Source: Candidatus Zemynaea palustris
GTDB lineage: Bacteria; Vulcanimicrobiota; Vulcanimicrobiia; Vulcanimicrobiales; Vulcanimicrobiaceae
Reading direction: 5' to 3'
Length of the DNA: 61,689 nt
Assembly: GCA_003134695.1 (NCBI GenBank)
Contig: PLCB01000041.1
Coordinates: 3,589-65,277 of the forward strand
The position numbers and the translations under genes are program-made. The notes below the pieces were generated by a model. That model worked only from the letters and a program-made list of their open reading frames with translations. It had not been told where the DNA came from and ran no database searches. Positions 9,030 to 21,058 of this stretch are shown here, piece by piece (within the stretch, counting starts at the first letter, position 1; every line of letters begins with the position of its first letter).

Positions 9030-11585
9030 CTAGAACCGAAAGTAGATGAACGGCGGCGACTCGCCGCTGACCGACAAGAGTTCGAGCGCGAGTGCGAGCG
9101 CCGCGAGCGCGCCGCCGTACGCGAGCGGTGAAGCGCGCAGACGAGCCGGCGTCCAGCCGCGCTCTTGCGCGATGGCGACGAGTGCCGCGATCGCCACCGG
9201 AACCAAGAGCCACGGAGCGAGCAGCCAGCGGCCCGCGCCGCCCGCGACGGCGGCTTTGAAGATCACAAGAGCTTCCCCAAAATTTTGGGCACGGAAGAGA
9301 ATCCAGCCGAGGCAAACGAGTGTGAACGTCAGAGCGACGCGCCAGGCCCAGGCGAGTCCGGCCGGCGGCGTCGCGTCGCGGCGCCTGATTCCCAAGAGCC
9401 GTTCGCACGACAGCAATGCGCCGTGGAAACCGCCCCACGCGACGAACGTCCAATTTGCGCCGTGCCAGAGACCGCCGAGAAGCATGGTCAGCATGACGTT
9501 GCGGATCGTGGCGAGCCGGCCGCCGCGATTTCCTCCGAGCGGGACGTAGAGATAGTCGCGCAACCAGGTCGAGAGCGAGATGTGCCAGCGCCGCCAGAAG
9601 TCGCCGATGCTCGTCGCGAGATACGGCCGGCGGAAATTCGGCGGAAAGTCGAAGCCCAGGAGACGCGCGCTGCCGATCGCGATGTCGCTGTAGCCCGAGA
9701 AATCGAAGTAGATCTGAAAGGCGAAGGCGAGGACGCCGCTCCACGCCGCGGGTGCGCCGGCGTAAGCGGACGGATCGCGGAAGTAGGCGTCGGCGACCCT
9801 CGCGAGTTGGTCGGCGATCGCCATCTTCTTGACCAGGCCGAGGGCGATCTCGCCGATCCCGCGCAGGACTTCGTCGGCATTCGGCCGGTGCCAGCCGTAG
9901 AGTTCGCCGAAGAACCGCTCGGCGCGAACGATCGGCCCGGCCAGAAGCTGCGGGAAGAACGCGATGTACAGCGCGTAGTCGAGCGGCGCGCGAATCGCGC
10001 TCATTCTTCCGCGATAGACGTCGACCAAGTACGAGATGCTTTGAAAGGTGTGGAACGAAATCCCGATCGGGACGATCCACCTCACGAGCCACGGATCCTG
10101 CTGTAAGCCGAAGAGCGCCGCCAGCGTCGCCGTCGTGAAGTTCGCGTACTTGAAGACGCCGAGAAAGGCCACGTTCGCGACGATGCCGAGAGCCAAAATT
10201 GCGCCTGCGCGCGTCCGGAGACGTTCGATCCACATTGCGATCGCGAAATCGCTGAGCGTGAGGCCGAGCAAGAAGACGAGATACCAGGCGTTCCAGCGCG
10301 CGTAGAAGTACCAGCTCGCAAAGAGTAAGACGATCCGTCCCAGGCGCCGCGGCGCCGCGTAAAAGAGCGCGGCGACGATCGCGAAGAAGACGAAGTATTC
10401 GTAGGACTGGAACTCGATCGGGACGCCCGCGCCGAACAGCAGCGCGAGATTCGGAAGATGTGGCGCCGCGGCGACGGGCGGAGCGGCCGGCGAGGGTGCG
10501 GCGACGACGGCGCCGGGCACGCCTCGCACGGCCGCGGCGACGTCATGGCCGAGCAGCGTGCTGAAGCGCGCCGAACCCTGCGCGTTGAGGTGATCGTGAT
10601 CTGCGAAGAGTGCCGGCTCTTCGAGCGCGAGGTATCGTTCCTGCGGGATGAAGCGCGCGCCGCCGAGTGCGAGTGCGGCGAGCGAACCATTCGGCGCCGC
10701 CTCCGAGGTCCTGCGATGGGCCGGGCGCGTGGGGATGCGCACGAAGACGACCGGCGTCCCGGTCGCACGATAGCGCTCGACGATCGCGCCGAGCCATTCC
10801 CGGCGATATTCGGCATATGATGGACTCGGTTGCGGACGATGCAGCACTTGATTCGCGATCTCGCTGCGCTCGGCAGACGCGAGACCGGGCGGATACTCGA
10901 TGCGATCGCGGGCGAAATCGACGCGCAACCCAGCGAGCGACTCGCTGCGCGGATGGGCCGCGCCGGCTGAGGCAGTCGGTGTCTCGCGTGCCGCGCGCAA
11001 CGCCGCGACGCGTCCGAGCGGGTCGGCCAGCAACGCTTGCATGTCGTCGCGCAACAGCGGGCCTCGCAAGAAGAGTGCGATCGCCTCGTCGACGCGCTGG
11101 CGCGGGTCGCTGAACGTGCGCGCGAGCGGCCAGACGTCGCGCGGCGTCGTCGCAAAGACGATATAGCGCAGATCGAACGGCCGGTCGTCGCCGTCCAGGC
11201 TGCCGATCGCGCCGTCGTCGTCGTGGTACGTGTCAAGCGGGACGACGACGGCCCTGAAGCGGTCGGCACTCGGGTCGACGGCGCGCACGAAATAGAGCCA
11301 GCAGCGCGGGGTCGTCCCGGGGACCGAGCCGTCGAGGAACCGCAGGCCTCCCGAGGCCCCGGCGCGGCCCGGGTCTAGCCCCGAGAAGATCCGCGAGTCC
11401 CCCAGAACGAGCACGTCGCGGCTCCGGTCGGCCGGGAGGGCCCTCAGGCGTCCAATCGCAGCCTCGAAGGAGCCGGCGCTTGAATCCGGGGCTAGAACCG
11501 CCCGGTACAGCGGGGTCCAGAACAGCCCCAGATCGACCGCCAGGAAGGCGGCCAGCGCGACCCCGAGGGTTGCCAGGACCCTCAT
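9030..11585 (-). CDS. Fusion of SGNH/AlgJ-like hydrolase and MBOAT (AlgI-like) O-acyltransferase
   Basis: An 851-residue membrane protein. Residues about 1-345 form an SGNH-type domain with LGDSRIF (nucleophile Ser near 62) and DHDHLNAQG (Asp/His pair near 331). From about 370 on it is a multi-pass MBOAT domain with FFPQLLAGPI, FDFSGYSDIAIG, FWRRWHISLSTWLRDY and the active-site His in GGLWHGANW near 710. MBOAT proteins pass acetyl groups across the membrane and SGNH partners place them on sugars, normally as separate AlgI plus AlgJ/X or DltB plus DltD proteins. I start at ATG 11585; the frame continues upstream but overlaps the rpmE promoter. Likely O-acylates a surface polysaccharide. Confidence 0.87.
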   Translation of the reverse strand: MRVLATLGVALAAFLAVDLGLFWTPLYRAVLAPDSSAGSFEAAIGRLRALPADRSRDVLVLGDSRIFSGLDPGRAGASGGLRFLDGSVPGTTPRCWLYFVRAVDPSADRFRAVVVPLDTYHDDDGAIGSLDGDDRPFDLRYIVFATTPRDVWPLARTFSDPRQRVDEAIALFLRGPLLRDDMQALLADPLGRVAALRAARETPTASAGAAHPRSESLAGLRVDFARDRIEYPPGLASAERSEIANQVLHRPQPSPSYAEYRREWLGAIVERYRATGTPVVFVRIPTRPAHRRTSEAAPNGSLAALALGGARFIPQERYLALEEPALFADHDHLNAQGSARFSTLLGHDVAAAVRGVPGAVVAAPSPAAPPVAAAPHLPNLALLFGAGVPIEFQSYEYFVFFAIVAALFYAAPRRLGRIVLLFASWYFYARWNAWYLVFLLGLTLSDFAIAMWIERLRTRAGAILALGIVANVAFLGVFKYANFTTATLAALFGLQQDPWLVRWIVPIGISFHTFQSISYLVDVYRGRMSAIRAPLDYALYIAFFPQLLAGPIVRAERFFGELYGWHRPNADEVLRGIGEIALGLVKKMAIADQLARVADAYFRDPSAYAGAPAAWSGVLAFAFQIYFDFSGYSDIAIGSARLLGFDFPPNFRRPYLATSIGDFWRRWHISLSTWLRDYLYVPLGGNRGGRLATIRNVMLTMLLGGLWHGANWTFVAWGGFHGALLSCERLLGIRRRDATPPAGLAWAWRVALTFTLVCLGWILFRAQNFGEALVIFKAAVAGGAGRWLLAPWLLVPVAIAALVAIAQERGWTPARLRASPLAYGGALAALALALELLSVSGESPPFIYFRF

Positions 11586-11611
11586 CCTGCAGCCCAAGTG
11601 CTTGCGGCCGG

Positions 11612-11620
11612 TGTTATTAT
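11612..11620 (+). promoter_or_regulatory. Extended -10 promoter for rpmE
   Basis: TGT followed by TATTAT at 11615-11620 forms an extended -10 element ten bases before the GTG start of rpmE. No good -35 is seen at the expected distance. The very short distance means a leader of only a few bases or an essentially leaderless message. Confidence 0.45.
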
Positions 11621-11629
11621 TGAACGGCT

Positions 11630-11899
11630 GTGAAAGAGAAGATCCACCCCACCTGGTATCCGACGGCGCGGGTTCATTGCGCCTGCGGTAGCACATTTAC
11701 CACCGGCTCGACGCTGAAGGAGATCAACGTCGAGATCTGTTCCGCCTGTCACCCGCTGTTCACCGGACAGCAGAAATTCGTCGACACCGCCGGCCGCGTC
11801 GATAAGTTCAATCAGCGCATGGCCGCTGCGGAGAAGAAGAAGTCCGAAGCCGCGGACCGCCTACGCCGGAAGGAAGAAATCGCCGCCAGCGAGTCGTAA
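11630..11899 (+). CDS. rpmE: 50S ribosomal protein L31
   Basis: Large-subunit protein bL31. It contains the zinc-type ligands CAC near residue 17 and CSACH near 36 (four-cysteine form), then [22 protein letters not shown], the family signature. At 89 residues it is longer than usual because of a charged C-terminal tail (about 66-89, Lys/Glu/Ala-rich). Start is GTG at 11630. It lies just upstream of prfA, a frequent neighbour in many bacteria. The cysteine-bearing form is usually the zinc-replete paralogue. Confidence 0.95.
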   Translation: MKEKIHPTWYPTARVHCACGSTFTTGSTLKEINVEICSACHPLFTGQQKFVDTAGRVDKFNQRMAAAEKKKSEAADRLRRKEEIAASES

Positions 11900-11975
11900 C
11901 GCGCCAATCGATGTCAGGACGGGTCGCAGCGATGCGGCTCGTCCTTTTTCGTTACCGACCCGACACGCACCGAAC

Positions 11976-13058
11976 ATGATAAACCTCGATCGCCTCGAGA
12001 CGCTCTCGAAACGCTTTGACTACATCGACGCCGAGCTGGCTCAAACCGGCGGCGCCTTCGATCAAGCGCGCTTCATCGCACTTGGGAAAGAGCGCGCCTC
12101 GATCGAGGAGACGGTCGAGGTCTATCGCGCCTACCGCGACATGCTCAAGGAGATCGAAACCAACGACGCGCTGCTCGCTGACAAGAGCGATCCCGAGATG
12201 CGCGAGCTCGCCGAGGAAGAGGCGAAAAGCCTGCGCGAGCGTCGCGAGGTTCTGGAGGCCAAGCTCACCGAGTTGCTGATGCCGCGGGACCCGAACGACG
12301 CGAAGGATATCTTCATCGAAATCCGAGCCGGCGCCGGCGGCGACGAAGCGAGCTTGTTCGCAGCCGAACTGGCGCGAATGTACGCTCGCTACGCTGAAGC
12401 GCTGCGCATGAAGGTCGAGACGCTCGAACAGAGTGAGAGCGAGGCCGGGGGCTTCAAGGAGATCGTGCTGGCGATCAAGAGCGGCGAGCCGTATCGCTTC
12501 TTCAAGTACGAGAGCGGCGTGCACCGCGTGCAGCGCGTCCCGGTGACGGAGTCGCAAGGCCGCGTGCACACGTCGACCGCGACCGTCGCCGTTCTCCCCG
12601 AGGCCGAGGACGTCGAGGTCGAGATCAACCCGAAAGATCTCCAGGTCGACACCTATAAGGCGTCGGGCGCCGGCGGCCAATACGTCAACAAGACCGAGTC
12701 GGCGATCCGCATTACCCATAAGCCGAGCGGCGTCGTCGTGTCGTGCAGTCAGGAGCGTTCGCAGCTGCAGAACCGCGACCGCGCGATGCGGATGCTGCGC
12801 GCCGTGTTGGTGGAGCACAAGCGTCGCGAAGCCGCAGAGGCCGTCGGCAGCCTGCGCAAGAGCCAAGTCGGCACGGGAGACCGTTCCGAGAAGATCCGCA
12901 CCTACAATTTTCCGCAAGATCGGATCACCGACCACCGGATCAACGAGAACTTCGGCAACATCCCCGCGATCCTCGACGGCGACCTTGGAAAGATCGTCGC
13001 AAAACTCCAGGCCGACGAGAAATCGCGTCTGCTCGCCGGCCCAGGCTCGGCCGCCTGA
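11976..13058 (+). CDS. prfA: Peptide chain release factor 1
   Basis: Recognises UAA and UAG in the ribosomal A site and triggers peptide release. The 360-residue protein has the GGQ motif in SGAGGQYVNKTES (about 230-243), HTSTATVAVLPE, and the recognition loop as RVPVTESQG (PxT tripeptide, type 1 factor rather than SPF of RF2). AGAGGDEASLF near 110 is also diagnostic. ATG at 11976. The stop TGA overlaps the probable CTG start of prmC, whose product methylates the GGQ Gln, so the two are translationally coupled. Confidence 0.97.
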   Translation: MINLDRLETLSKRFDYIDAELAQTGGAFDQARFIALGKERASIEETVEVYRAYRDMLKEIETNDALLADKSDPEMRELAEEEAKSLRERREVLEAKLTELLMPRDPNDAKDIFIEIRAGAGGDEASLFAAELARMYARYAEALRMKVETLEQSESEAGGFKEIVLAIKSGEPYRFFKYESGVHRVQRVPVTESQGRVHTSTATVAVLPEAEDVEVEINPKDLQVDTYKASGAGGQYVNKTESAIRITHKPSGVVVSCSQERSQLQNRDRAMRMLRAVLVEHKRREAAEAVGSLRKSQVGTGDRSEKIRTYNFPQDRITDHRINENFGNIPAILDGDLGKIVAKLQADEKSRLLAGPGSAA

Positions 13059-13930
13059 GCGAGCCTGAATCTCGTCCACGGACGATCGGCGAACACCTCG
13101 CGGCGGCGCGCCGGCGCCTGGCGGGAAGCGAATCGGCGCAAGCCGACGCGCAACTGCTGCTGGCATTCGTGCTCGGGTGCGAGCGTTCGGAGTTGTTGGC
13201 TCGTGATGACGCGGAGATCGGAGCGGCGCAGCGGATACGCTTTGAGAGACTCATCTCCGAACGATCGTGCGGCGTCCCGGTCGCCTACCTGGTCGGAAGC
13301 GCGTGGTTTTACGGGCGACCGTTCGAGGTCACGCGCGACGTCCTCGTGCCGCGACCGGAGACGGAGCATCTGATCGAGGCGGCGCTCGACGACCTGCGTG
13401 CCGAGAGGAAGACCGACGGTATCGTCGTCGACGTCGGGACGGGGAGTGGTGCGATCGCGATCACGCTGGCCTGCGAACTCTCCGATCTGAAGGTCTTCGC
13501 GACGGACATCTCCGACGCCGCGCTCGGCGTCGCGCGCCGCAACGCTGCAGTCCAGCGCGTTGCCGAGCGCTGCACGTTTCTGCACGGTGATCTGCTCGCG
13601 CCGCTCGACGGCGACGTTCGCGCCGATTGCATCGTCGCCAACCTTCCGTACGTTCCGAGCGCCGACGTCCCGGCTGCGCCGAATCCGGTCGCGTTCGAAC
13701 CCCTCGTCGCCGTCGACGGCGGTCCCGATGGCCTCATGCCGTATCGGCGACTGCTCGAACAAATTCCACGCATCGCAAGACCCGGCGCTAGCCTCTTACT
13801 CGAAGCGGCGCCGGCGACGATCGATCCGCTCGCCGCACTCGTCGAAGCGGCTTTTCCGAACGCGCACATCACGATCGGCGAAGACTACGCCGGCTGCGAC
13901 CGCTACGTCCAAGTCTCACTGCCGCGCTAG
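13055..13930 (+). CDS. prmC: Release factor glutamine N5-methyltransferase, apparent CTG start
   Basis: SAM-dependent methyltransferase modifying the GGQ glutamine of release factors. The SAM site is VDVGTGSGAI (near 125). The catalytic NPPY motif appears as NLPYV (near 195), with Leu in place of the first Pro. The family N-terminal helix (TIGEHLAAARRRL) begins about ten codons after the prfA stop, and no ATG, GTG or TTG precedes it in frame outside prfA. The CTG at 13055, overlapping the prfA stop as CTGA, is the most economical start. Length from there (291) fits the family. Confidence 0.9.
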   Translation: MSEPESRPRTIGEHLAAARRRLAGSESAQADAQLLLAFVLGCERSELLARDDAEIGAAQRIRFERLISERSCGVPVAYLVGSAWFYGRPFEVTRDVLVPRPETEHLIEAALDDLRAERKTDGIVVDVGTGSGAIAITLACELSDLKVFATDISDAALGVARRNAAVQRVAERCTFLHGDLLAPLDGDVRADCIVANLPYVPSADVPAAPNPVAFEPLVAVDGGPDGLMPYRRLLEQIPRIARPGASLLLEAAPATIDPLAALVEAAFPNAHITIGEDYAGCDRYVQVSLPR

Positions 13931-16481
<2,551 letters not shown>

Positions 16482-16485
<4 letters not shown>

Positions 16486-17504
16486 ATTCTTTCCGCCCCG
16501 ACGTCGCGCTCGACCATCCACGCACGCGCCACATGTCTGCCGGGATGCAAGCGTATGCCGACGAGCTCGCAGCACGCCTGCCGCGCGTCGCGCCGGACCT
16601 GCGCTTCGTCCAATTCGTTCGAACCTCGAGTTTGTCGCTCGACGAGCAGATCGGTTTGCCGCTGCGGCTGCGCCGCGCCCATCCGCGGCTGATCCATTTC
16701 CTCTCGGTCTACGCACCACTGTTCGCGCCTCGGCCCTACGTCGTCACGATCCACGATCTGATCCATCTGCGCTTCCCGGAACATTTCAAGCGCAGCGTCG
16801 GCCCGTATTACGCGAGCGTGGTCCGTGCCGTTTGCGCACGCGCCGCACGCATCATCACCGACGACGAGCGCACCGTCGCAGATCTGGAACGCTTCTTGGG
16901 TGCCTCTCCTTCGAAGGTCCGCGTCGTCCCGCTCGGCGTCGACCCGGCGTATCTCGACGACGTCGCGTCCGAGCCGGTCGCGCGACCCTACTTCTTATAC
17001 GTGGGCAACCATCGAGGCCACAAGGATCTCCCGACGCTCTTTGCCGCATGGGAAGCGCTCCCGCCGGAGATCGACGCCGACCTGGTTCTCACCGGCGCCG
17101 ACGATCTTGGTCCACGCGTTCGGGGGTCGGGTCGCACACTGGGCTCGCTTCGCTTCGTCGGCGACGTGAGCGTCGGGCGCCTGCGGAGGTTGTATCGCGA
17201 CGCGCTGGCGCTGGTCACCGCGTCCCTCTGCGAAGGGTTCGGACTCCCACTGCTCGAGGCGGCCGCCGTCGGGACGCCGGTCATCGCGAGCAGCGAGGCA
17301 GTTCCGGCAACCTTGCGGCCGTACGTCGACGCATTCGCTCCGCGCGACGCGCGCGCGCTCGCCGTCAGGATGGAACGCGCCGCTCGTTCGCCCGGACCAC
17401 GCGAGGAGGCGCGCCGCTTCGCCCGGACGCAAACGTGGGACCTATGCGCGGAGCGAACCGCCGAGGTATATCGGGAGGTGCTGGCAGAACCTCCGAGTCG
17501 ATGA
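16482..17504 (+). CDS. Glycosyltransferase family 4, apparent CTG start
   Basis: GT-B fold retaining transferase of 340 residues. The first strand is VALDHPRTRHMSAGMQAYADELAARL. VTIHDLIHL, the acceptor-donor hinge YFLYVGNHRGHKDL and the donor-binding CEGFGLPLLEAAAVGTPV (E-x7-E, near 250-258) follow. The ATG at 16530 would remove the first strand; the CTG at 16482 overlaps the preceding stop as CTGA and restores it. It is co-translated with the GT2 gene before it and overlaps the next gene (ATGA). Likely transfers a sugar onto a surface glycan. Confidence 0.85.
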
Positions 17505-19054
17505 GGGCCGTCGTCGTACTCGCCTGTGGATTCATGTTGGCCGGCTCGCCCGTCATGGGCGCGCCGCTTCCCCGACCGACGCCGGCGACGGAGCACCCGA
17601 TTCGCACGATCGCGATCGTACTCAACGGCGAGAAGCTTTCGACCGATACGCCGCCGCAAGTCATCGAGGGGCGCCTACTCTTGCCGCTGCGCACGATCTT
17701 CGACGCGCTCGGCATTCCGCTCGCACGCGCCGGCGACTCGATCAGCGCTCACGTTCCGCTCGGGACGGTCGTCGTGACTTTCGGTAGTGAGAACGCGCTC
17801 GTCAACGACCGGCCGGTCTCGCTCGGCTCTCGGGTCCAAGAGATCGACGGGATCACCTACGTCCCGCTCAAGTTTCTGACCGTGGCCCTCGGTGCGACCG
17901 CGAACTACGATCAGCGCGGTGCGCGCGTGCAGATTCTTTCGGCCTTCATCGGGCGAACGCTCGGACCCGAAGAACGGCGCGCCGACGGCGGCACGTTGCT
18001 CAATGGCGTCGTCTCGGCGATCGACAACAACTCGGCTCCGCCTTCGATCACCGTGACCTCGGGCAGCGATCTGCCGCGCACGATCGCGATCACGTCGGAT
18101 GCGATCATCTACGTCGAGGACGTCACGGTGCATTCGCAGGTGAAATCGACGCTCGGTGACCTCCACATCGGCGATCAGCTTACCGTCGTGCTGGCCAAAG
18201 ACGGCCGCGTCGTCGAGATCCGCGATTTCTATAGCTCCGACAACGGAACGATCGCGGCAGTCTCGCCGCTCGCGATCGTCCTGCAAAATGGCAAGGTCGT
18301 GCAGCCGGCACGTTCGACAGAGATTCTGCTGAACGGCGCGGCGGGCAAGCTGACCGATCTCGTCGTCGGCGACTACGTTACCGTTCGGCGCAATCCGCTC
18401 ACCGGCGAGTTGCGCCAGATCATCGCGTCGCGCACGGCTTCGGCGACGCCGACGGCTCAGCCCATCAGCGGCGACGCCAAGATCGCGTCGTTCACCATCT
18501 CGGCGACGCGACCGCTGCGTGCCGGAGAGAGTTTCACGGTTACGTTGCAAGGGACGCCGGGTGGACGGGCCAGCTTCGACATCGGCGACTTCCTGAGCGG
18601 GCTCGGCATGAAGGAGGATTCGCCGGGCCTCTACCACGGTCAATACACGATCCCCGAACGCTTCAACGTGAATCAAGTGCCGATCTTCGGCCACCTCACG
18701 ACCGGCTCGTCGCAGTCGGCGCGGGTCGAGGCGAACGCTATGTTTTCGGCGGCGACGACGCCGCCGCAAATAACCGATGTCGCACCGTCGCCTAACGCGA
18801 TCGTCAATAATTCGAGACCGAGCATCTACGCGCAGTACTTGACGCCGGCACAAGTAGGGATCAACATCGCGGCCGTCACCCTCACGGTGAACGGCCATGA
18901 TGTCACGTCAGCCGCGACCCGCTCTCCCGGTTTCATCGTCTACACGCCGGGCATCGATTACCCGGACGGCGAGGTGAAGCTCACGGTGAACGTCGCCGAC
19001 GCGGCCGGAAACACTGCGTCGCGAACCTGGTCATTCACGATTAAGACGCACTGA
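17501..19054 (+). CDS. Secreted copper-amine-oxidase N-domain-like protein
   Basis: After a signal peptide (about 1-22) comes a copper amine oxidase N-terminal-like domain: VLNGEKL, LLPLRTIFDALGI, SAHVPLGTVVVTFGS, YVPLKFLTVALGA (about 35-145). This domain is a stalk or binding module common in Gram-positive-type surface proteins. The middle contains OB-like repeats (GVVSAIDNN, YVEDVTVHSQVKS, VGDYVTVRR) and the C-terminus an Ig-like domain with TLTVNGHDVTSAATR. No catalytic copper ligands are seen. ATG at 17501 overlaps the GT4 stop, so it is co-translated with the glycosyltransferases. Perhaps a cell-wall-associated binding protein. Confidence 0.8.
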   Translation: MRAVVVLACGFMLAGSPVMGAPLPRPTPATEHPIRTIAIVLNGEKLSTDTPPQVIEGRLLLPLRTIFDALGIPLARAGDSISAHVPLGTVVVTFGSENALVNDRPVSLGSRVQEIDGITYVPLKFLTVALGATANYDQRGARVQILSAFIGRTLGPEERRADGGTLLNGVVSAIDNNSAPPSITVTSGSDLPRTIAITSDAIIYVEDVTVHSQVKSTLGDLHIGDQLTVVLAKDGRVVEIRDFYSSDNGTIAAVSPLAIVLQNGKVVQPARSTEILLNGAAGKLTDLVVGDYVTVRRNPLTGELRQIIASRTASATPTAQPISGDAKIASFTISATRPLRAGESFTVTLQGTPGGRASFDIGDFLSGLGMKEDSPGLYHGQYTIPERFNVNQVPIFGHLTTGSSQSARVEANAMFSAATTPPQITDVAPSPNAIVNNSRPSIYAQYLTPAQVGINIAAVTLTVNGHDVTSAATRSPGFIVYTPGIDYPDGEVKLTVNVADAAGNTASRTWSFTIKTH

Positions 19055-19079
19055 GCCGCTCGAGAAAAGAGGGGAGACC

Positions 19080-20669
19080 GTGAACAGATTCTTCGCTCCC
19101 GCGCTGCTCGCCGCGCTCCTGCTCGGCGGTTGCGGAGGCGGCTCGTCGGGCGGCTCGGGCTCGCAACTGATCGTCGCGCGCGTGAAGGACGCCGTAGGTC
19201 TCGATCCGTCGCACGAAACCGACGGTCTCTCGCTCAACATCACCTCCGAAGCCTTCGAAAACCTCGTGCGCTTCAAGCCGGGGACGTTCGCCGTCGTCTC
19301 CGGCATCGCCACGTCGTGGACGTCCTCGCCGGACGGAAAATCCTGGACCTTCACGTTGCAGCCGGGCCTGAAGTTCACCGACGGGACGCCGCTCGACGCC
19401 CAGGCCGTGAAGTTCAACTTCGACCGCTGGCGGCTGACGAAGGACCCGAATCACGGCAACTTCGGTTACGCCTATTGGGCAAGTCAATTTGGCGGGTTCG
19501 ATCAGAAAAGCGTCGTCGCCGACGTCCAAGCTCCAGCGCCGAATCGCGTGACGATGCGCTTGAAGACGCCGTTTGGGCCGTTCTTGCGGAACCTGGCGAT
19601 GCCGTCGTTTGCGATCGGCTCGCCGACCGCCATCAAGAAAGATCCGCAAGCGTTCGGCCTTAAACCGGTCGCTAGCGGCCCGTACGTCGTCGCCGAGTGG
19701 GTCAAGGACGACCACATCACGCTGACCGCAAATCCAGGTTGGCACGGTGGAACGGTCACCTATGGAACGGTCATCGTGCGCGACATCCCCGACCAGTCGA
19801 CCAGCGTCCTCTCGATGAAAAAGGGCGACATCGACATCCTGGTCGATCCTCGGCCCGACGACGCACGCGATCTGGCGCAGCAAAAGGGCATCACCCTCTA
19901 CCGCCAGCCGAGCAACAACGTCACCTATCTGGCGCTGAACATGGAGAAGAAGCCGTTCGACAACCTCTCCGTGCGTCGCGCGATCTCGTACGCGATCGAC
20001 AAGGCCGCGATCGCGAAGAGTTTCTACGCACTCGGCGCTCAGGTCGCCGACAATTGGACGCCGCCGGGGATGCTCGGCGAGAACAAGTCGATCAAAGCGT
20101 ACCCGCACGATGTCGCGATGGCCAAGAAACTGCTCGCGCAGGCCGGACTCGCTGCCGGTTTTGCGACGCAACTCTACTACCCGACGTCACCGCGCCCGTA
20201 CATGCCCGAGCCGCAGCGCATGGCCGAGGCGATCCAAGCCAACTTGCGCGACATCGGTGTCAACGTGACGTTGCAGCCGCTCGAGTTCGGCGTCTTTCTT
20301 TCCAAAGTGCGCAACGGCGAGCATCCGATGTGCCTGATCGGCTGGACCGGCGACAACGGCGACCCGGACAATTTCATGTATGACTTGCTCGACCAGGATA
20401 GCGCCGTCAAACCCAACGCTCAGAATTACTCGTTCTGGCGGGACCCGGCGTTTCACAAGCTGATGCTTGCCGGCCAGCAAACGGTGGACGAGAAGAAACG
20501 GACCGCGATCTACCAACAGGCCAATGCGCTCATCCGCGATCAGGCGCCGGCGATCCCGATCGTACATTCGGTCGTCTCGTTCGCGGCGAAGTCGTCGATC
20601 GGCGGGATCGTGCCGCGGCCGGATTCGGCTTTGAACTTCGAGTTGATGCACCCGGCGAGCGGATCGTGA
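19080..20669 (+). CDS. ABC transporter substrate-binding lipoprotein (peptide/nickel type)
   Basis: Family 5 solute-binding protein of 529 residues. It starts with a lipoprotein signal, LLLGGC, placing the lipidated Cys at residue 18. VGLDPSHETDGLSLNI, WTFTLQPGLKFTDGTPLDAQAVKFNFDR and the LNMEKKPFDNLSVRRAISYAIDK segment are classic for oligopeptide and dipeptide binders. GTG at 19080 follows GAGGGGAG. No permease or ATPase gene is adjacent, so the partner transporter must be elsewhere or shared. The stop overlaps the HIT gene start. Confidence 0.9.
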   Translation: MNRFFAPALLAALLLGGCGGGSSGGSGSQLIVARVKDAVGLDPSHETDGLSLNITSEAFENLVRFKPGTFAVVSGIATSWTSSPDGKSWTFTLQPGLKFTDGTPLDAQAVKFNFDRWRLTKDPNHGNFGYAYWASQFGGFDQKSVVADVQAPAPNRVTMRLKTPFGPFLRNLAMPSFAIGSPTAIKKDPQAFGLKPVASGPYVVAEWVKDDHITLTANPGWHGGTVTYGTVIVRDIPDQSTSVLSMKKGDIDILVDPRPDDARDLAQQKGITLYRQPSNNVTYLALNMEKKPFDNLSVRRAISYAIDKAAIAKSFYALGAQVADNWTPPGMLGENKSIKAYPHDVAMAKKLLAQAGLAAGFATQLYYPTSPRPYMPEPQRMAEAIQANLRDIGVNVTLQPLEFGVFLSKVRNGEHPMCLIGWTGDNGDPDNFMYDLLDQDSAVKPNAQNYSFWRDPAFHKLMLAGQQTVDEKKRTAIYQQANALIRDQAPAIPIVHSVVSFAAKSSIGGIVPRPDSALNFELMHPASGS

Positions 20670-21016
20670 GCACCGAGCCGAACTGCATCTTTTGCAAGAT
20701 CGTGCGGGGCGACATCCAGGCCGTCGAGATCGCGCGCGACGCTGAGACGCTCGTCTTCAAAGACCTGAACCCTAAGGCGCCGACGCACGTGCTCGTCATC
20801 CCGACGCGTCACGTGACCAATCTCGGCGACTTCGCGACCAGCGCGACGCCGCACGAACTCGGCAATCTGTTCGCACTCGCGGCGAAATATGGTCGCGAGG
20901 CGTCGCCCGGCGGCTACCGCGTCGTCGTCAACGAAGGTCCGGACGCCGGCCAGACGGTCTTCCATCTGCATCTGCACGTCCTCGCCGGCCGTCCCATGTC
21001 TTGGCCCCCCGGCTAG
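20666..21016 (+). CDS. HIT family nucleotide hydrolase (HINT-like)
   Basis: A 116-residue histidine triad protein: CIFCKIVRGDI at the N-terminus, VFKDLNPKAPTHVLVIP, VVNEGPDAGQTVFHLHLHVLAGR near the end with the His-x-His-x-His triad at about 100-104. HINT enzymes hydrolyse aminoacyl- or amine-AMP phosphoramidates. GTG at 20666 overlaps the stop of the binding-protein gene by four bases. The family is often found near rpsU-yqeY in Gram-positive genomes, and rpsU is indeed 2.7 kb downstream here. Confidence 0.92.
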   Translation: MSTEPNCIFCKIVRGDIQAVEIARDAETLVFKDLNPKAPTHVLVIPTRHVTNLGDFATSATPHELGNLFALAAKYGREASPGGYRVVVNEGPDAGQTVFHLHLHVLAGRPMSWPPG

Positions 21017-21058
21017 CGCTTCAAGGGGTCCCCGTTTCGCGGAGCAAAATGGGCAGCG

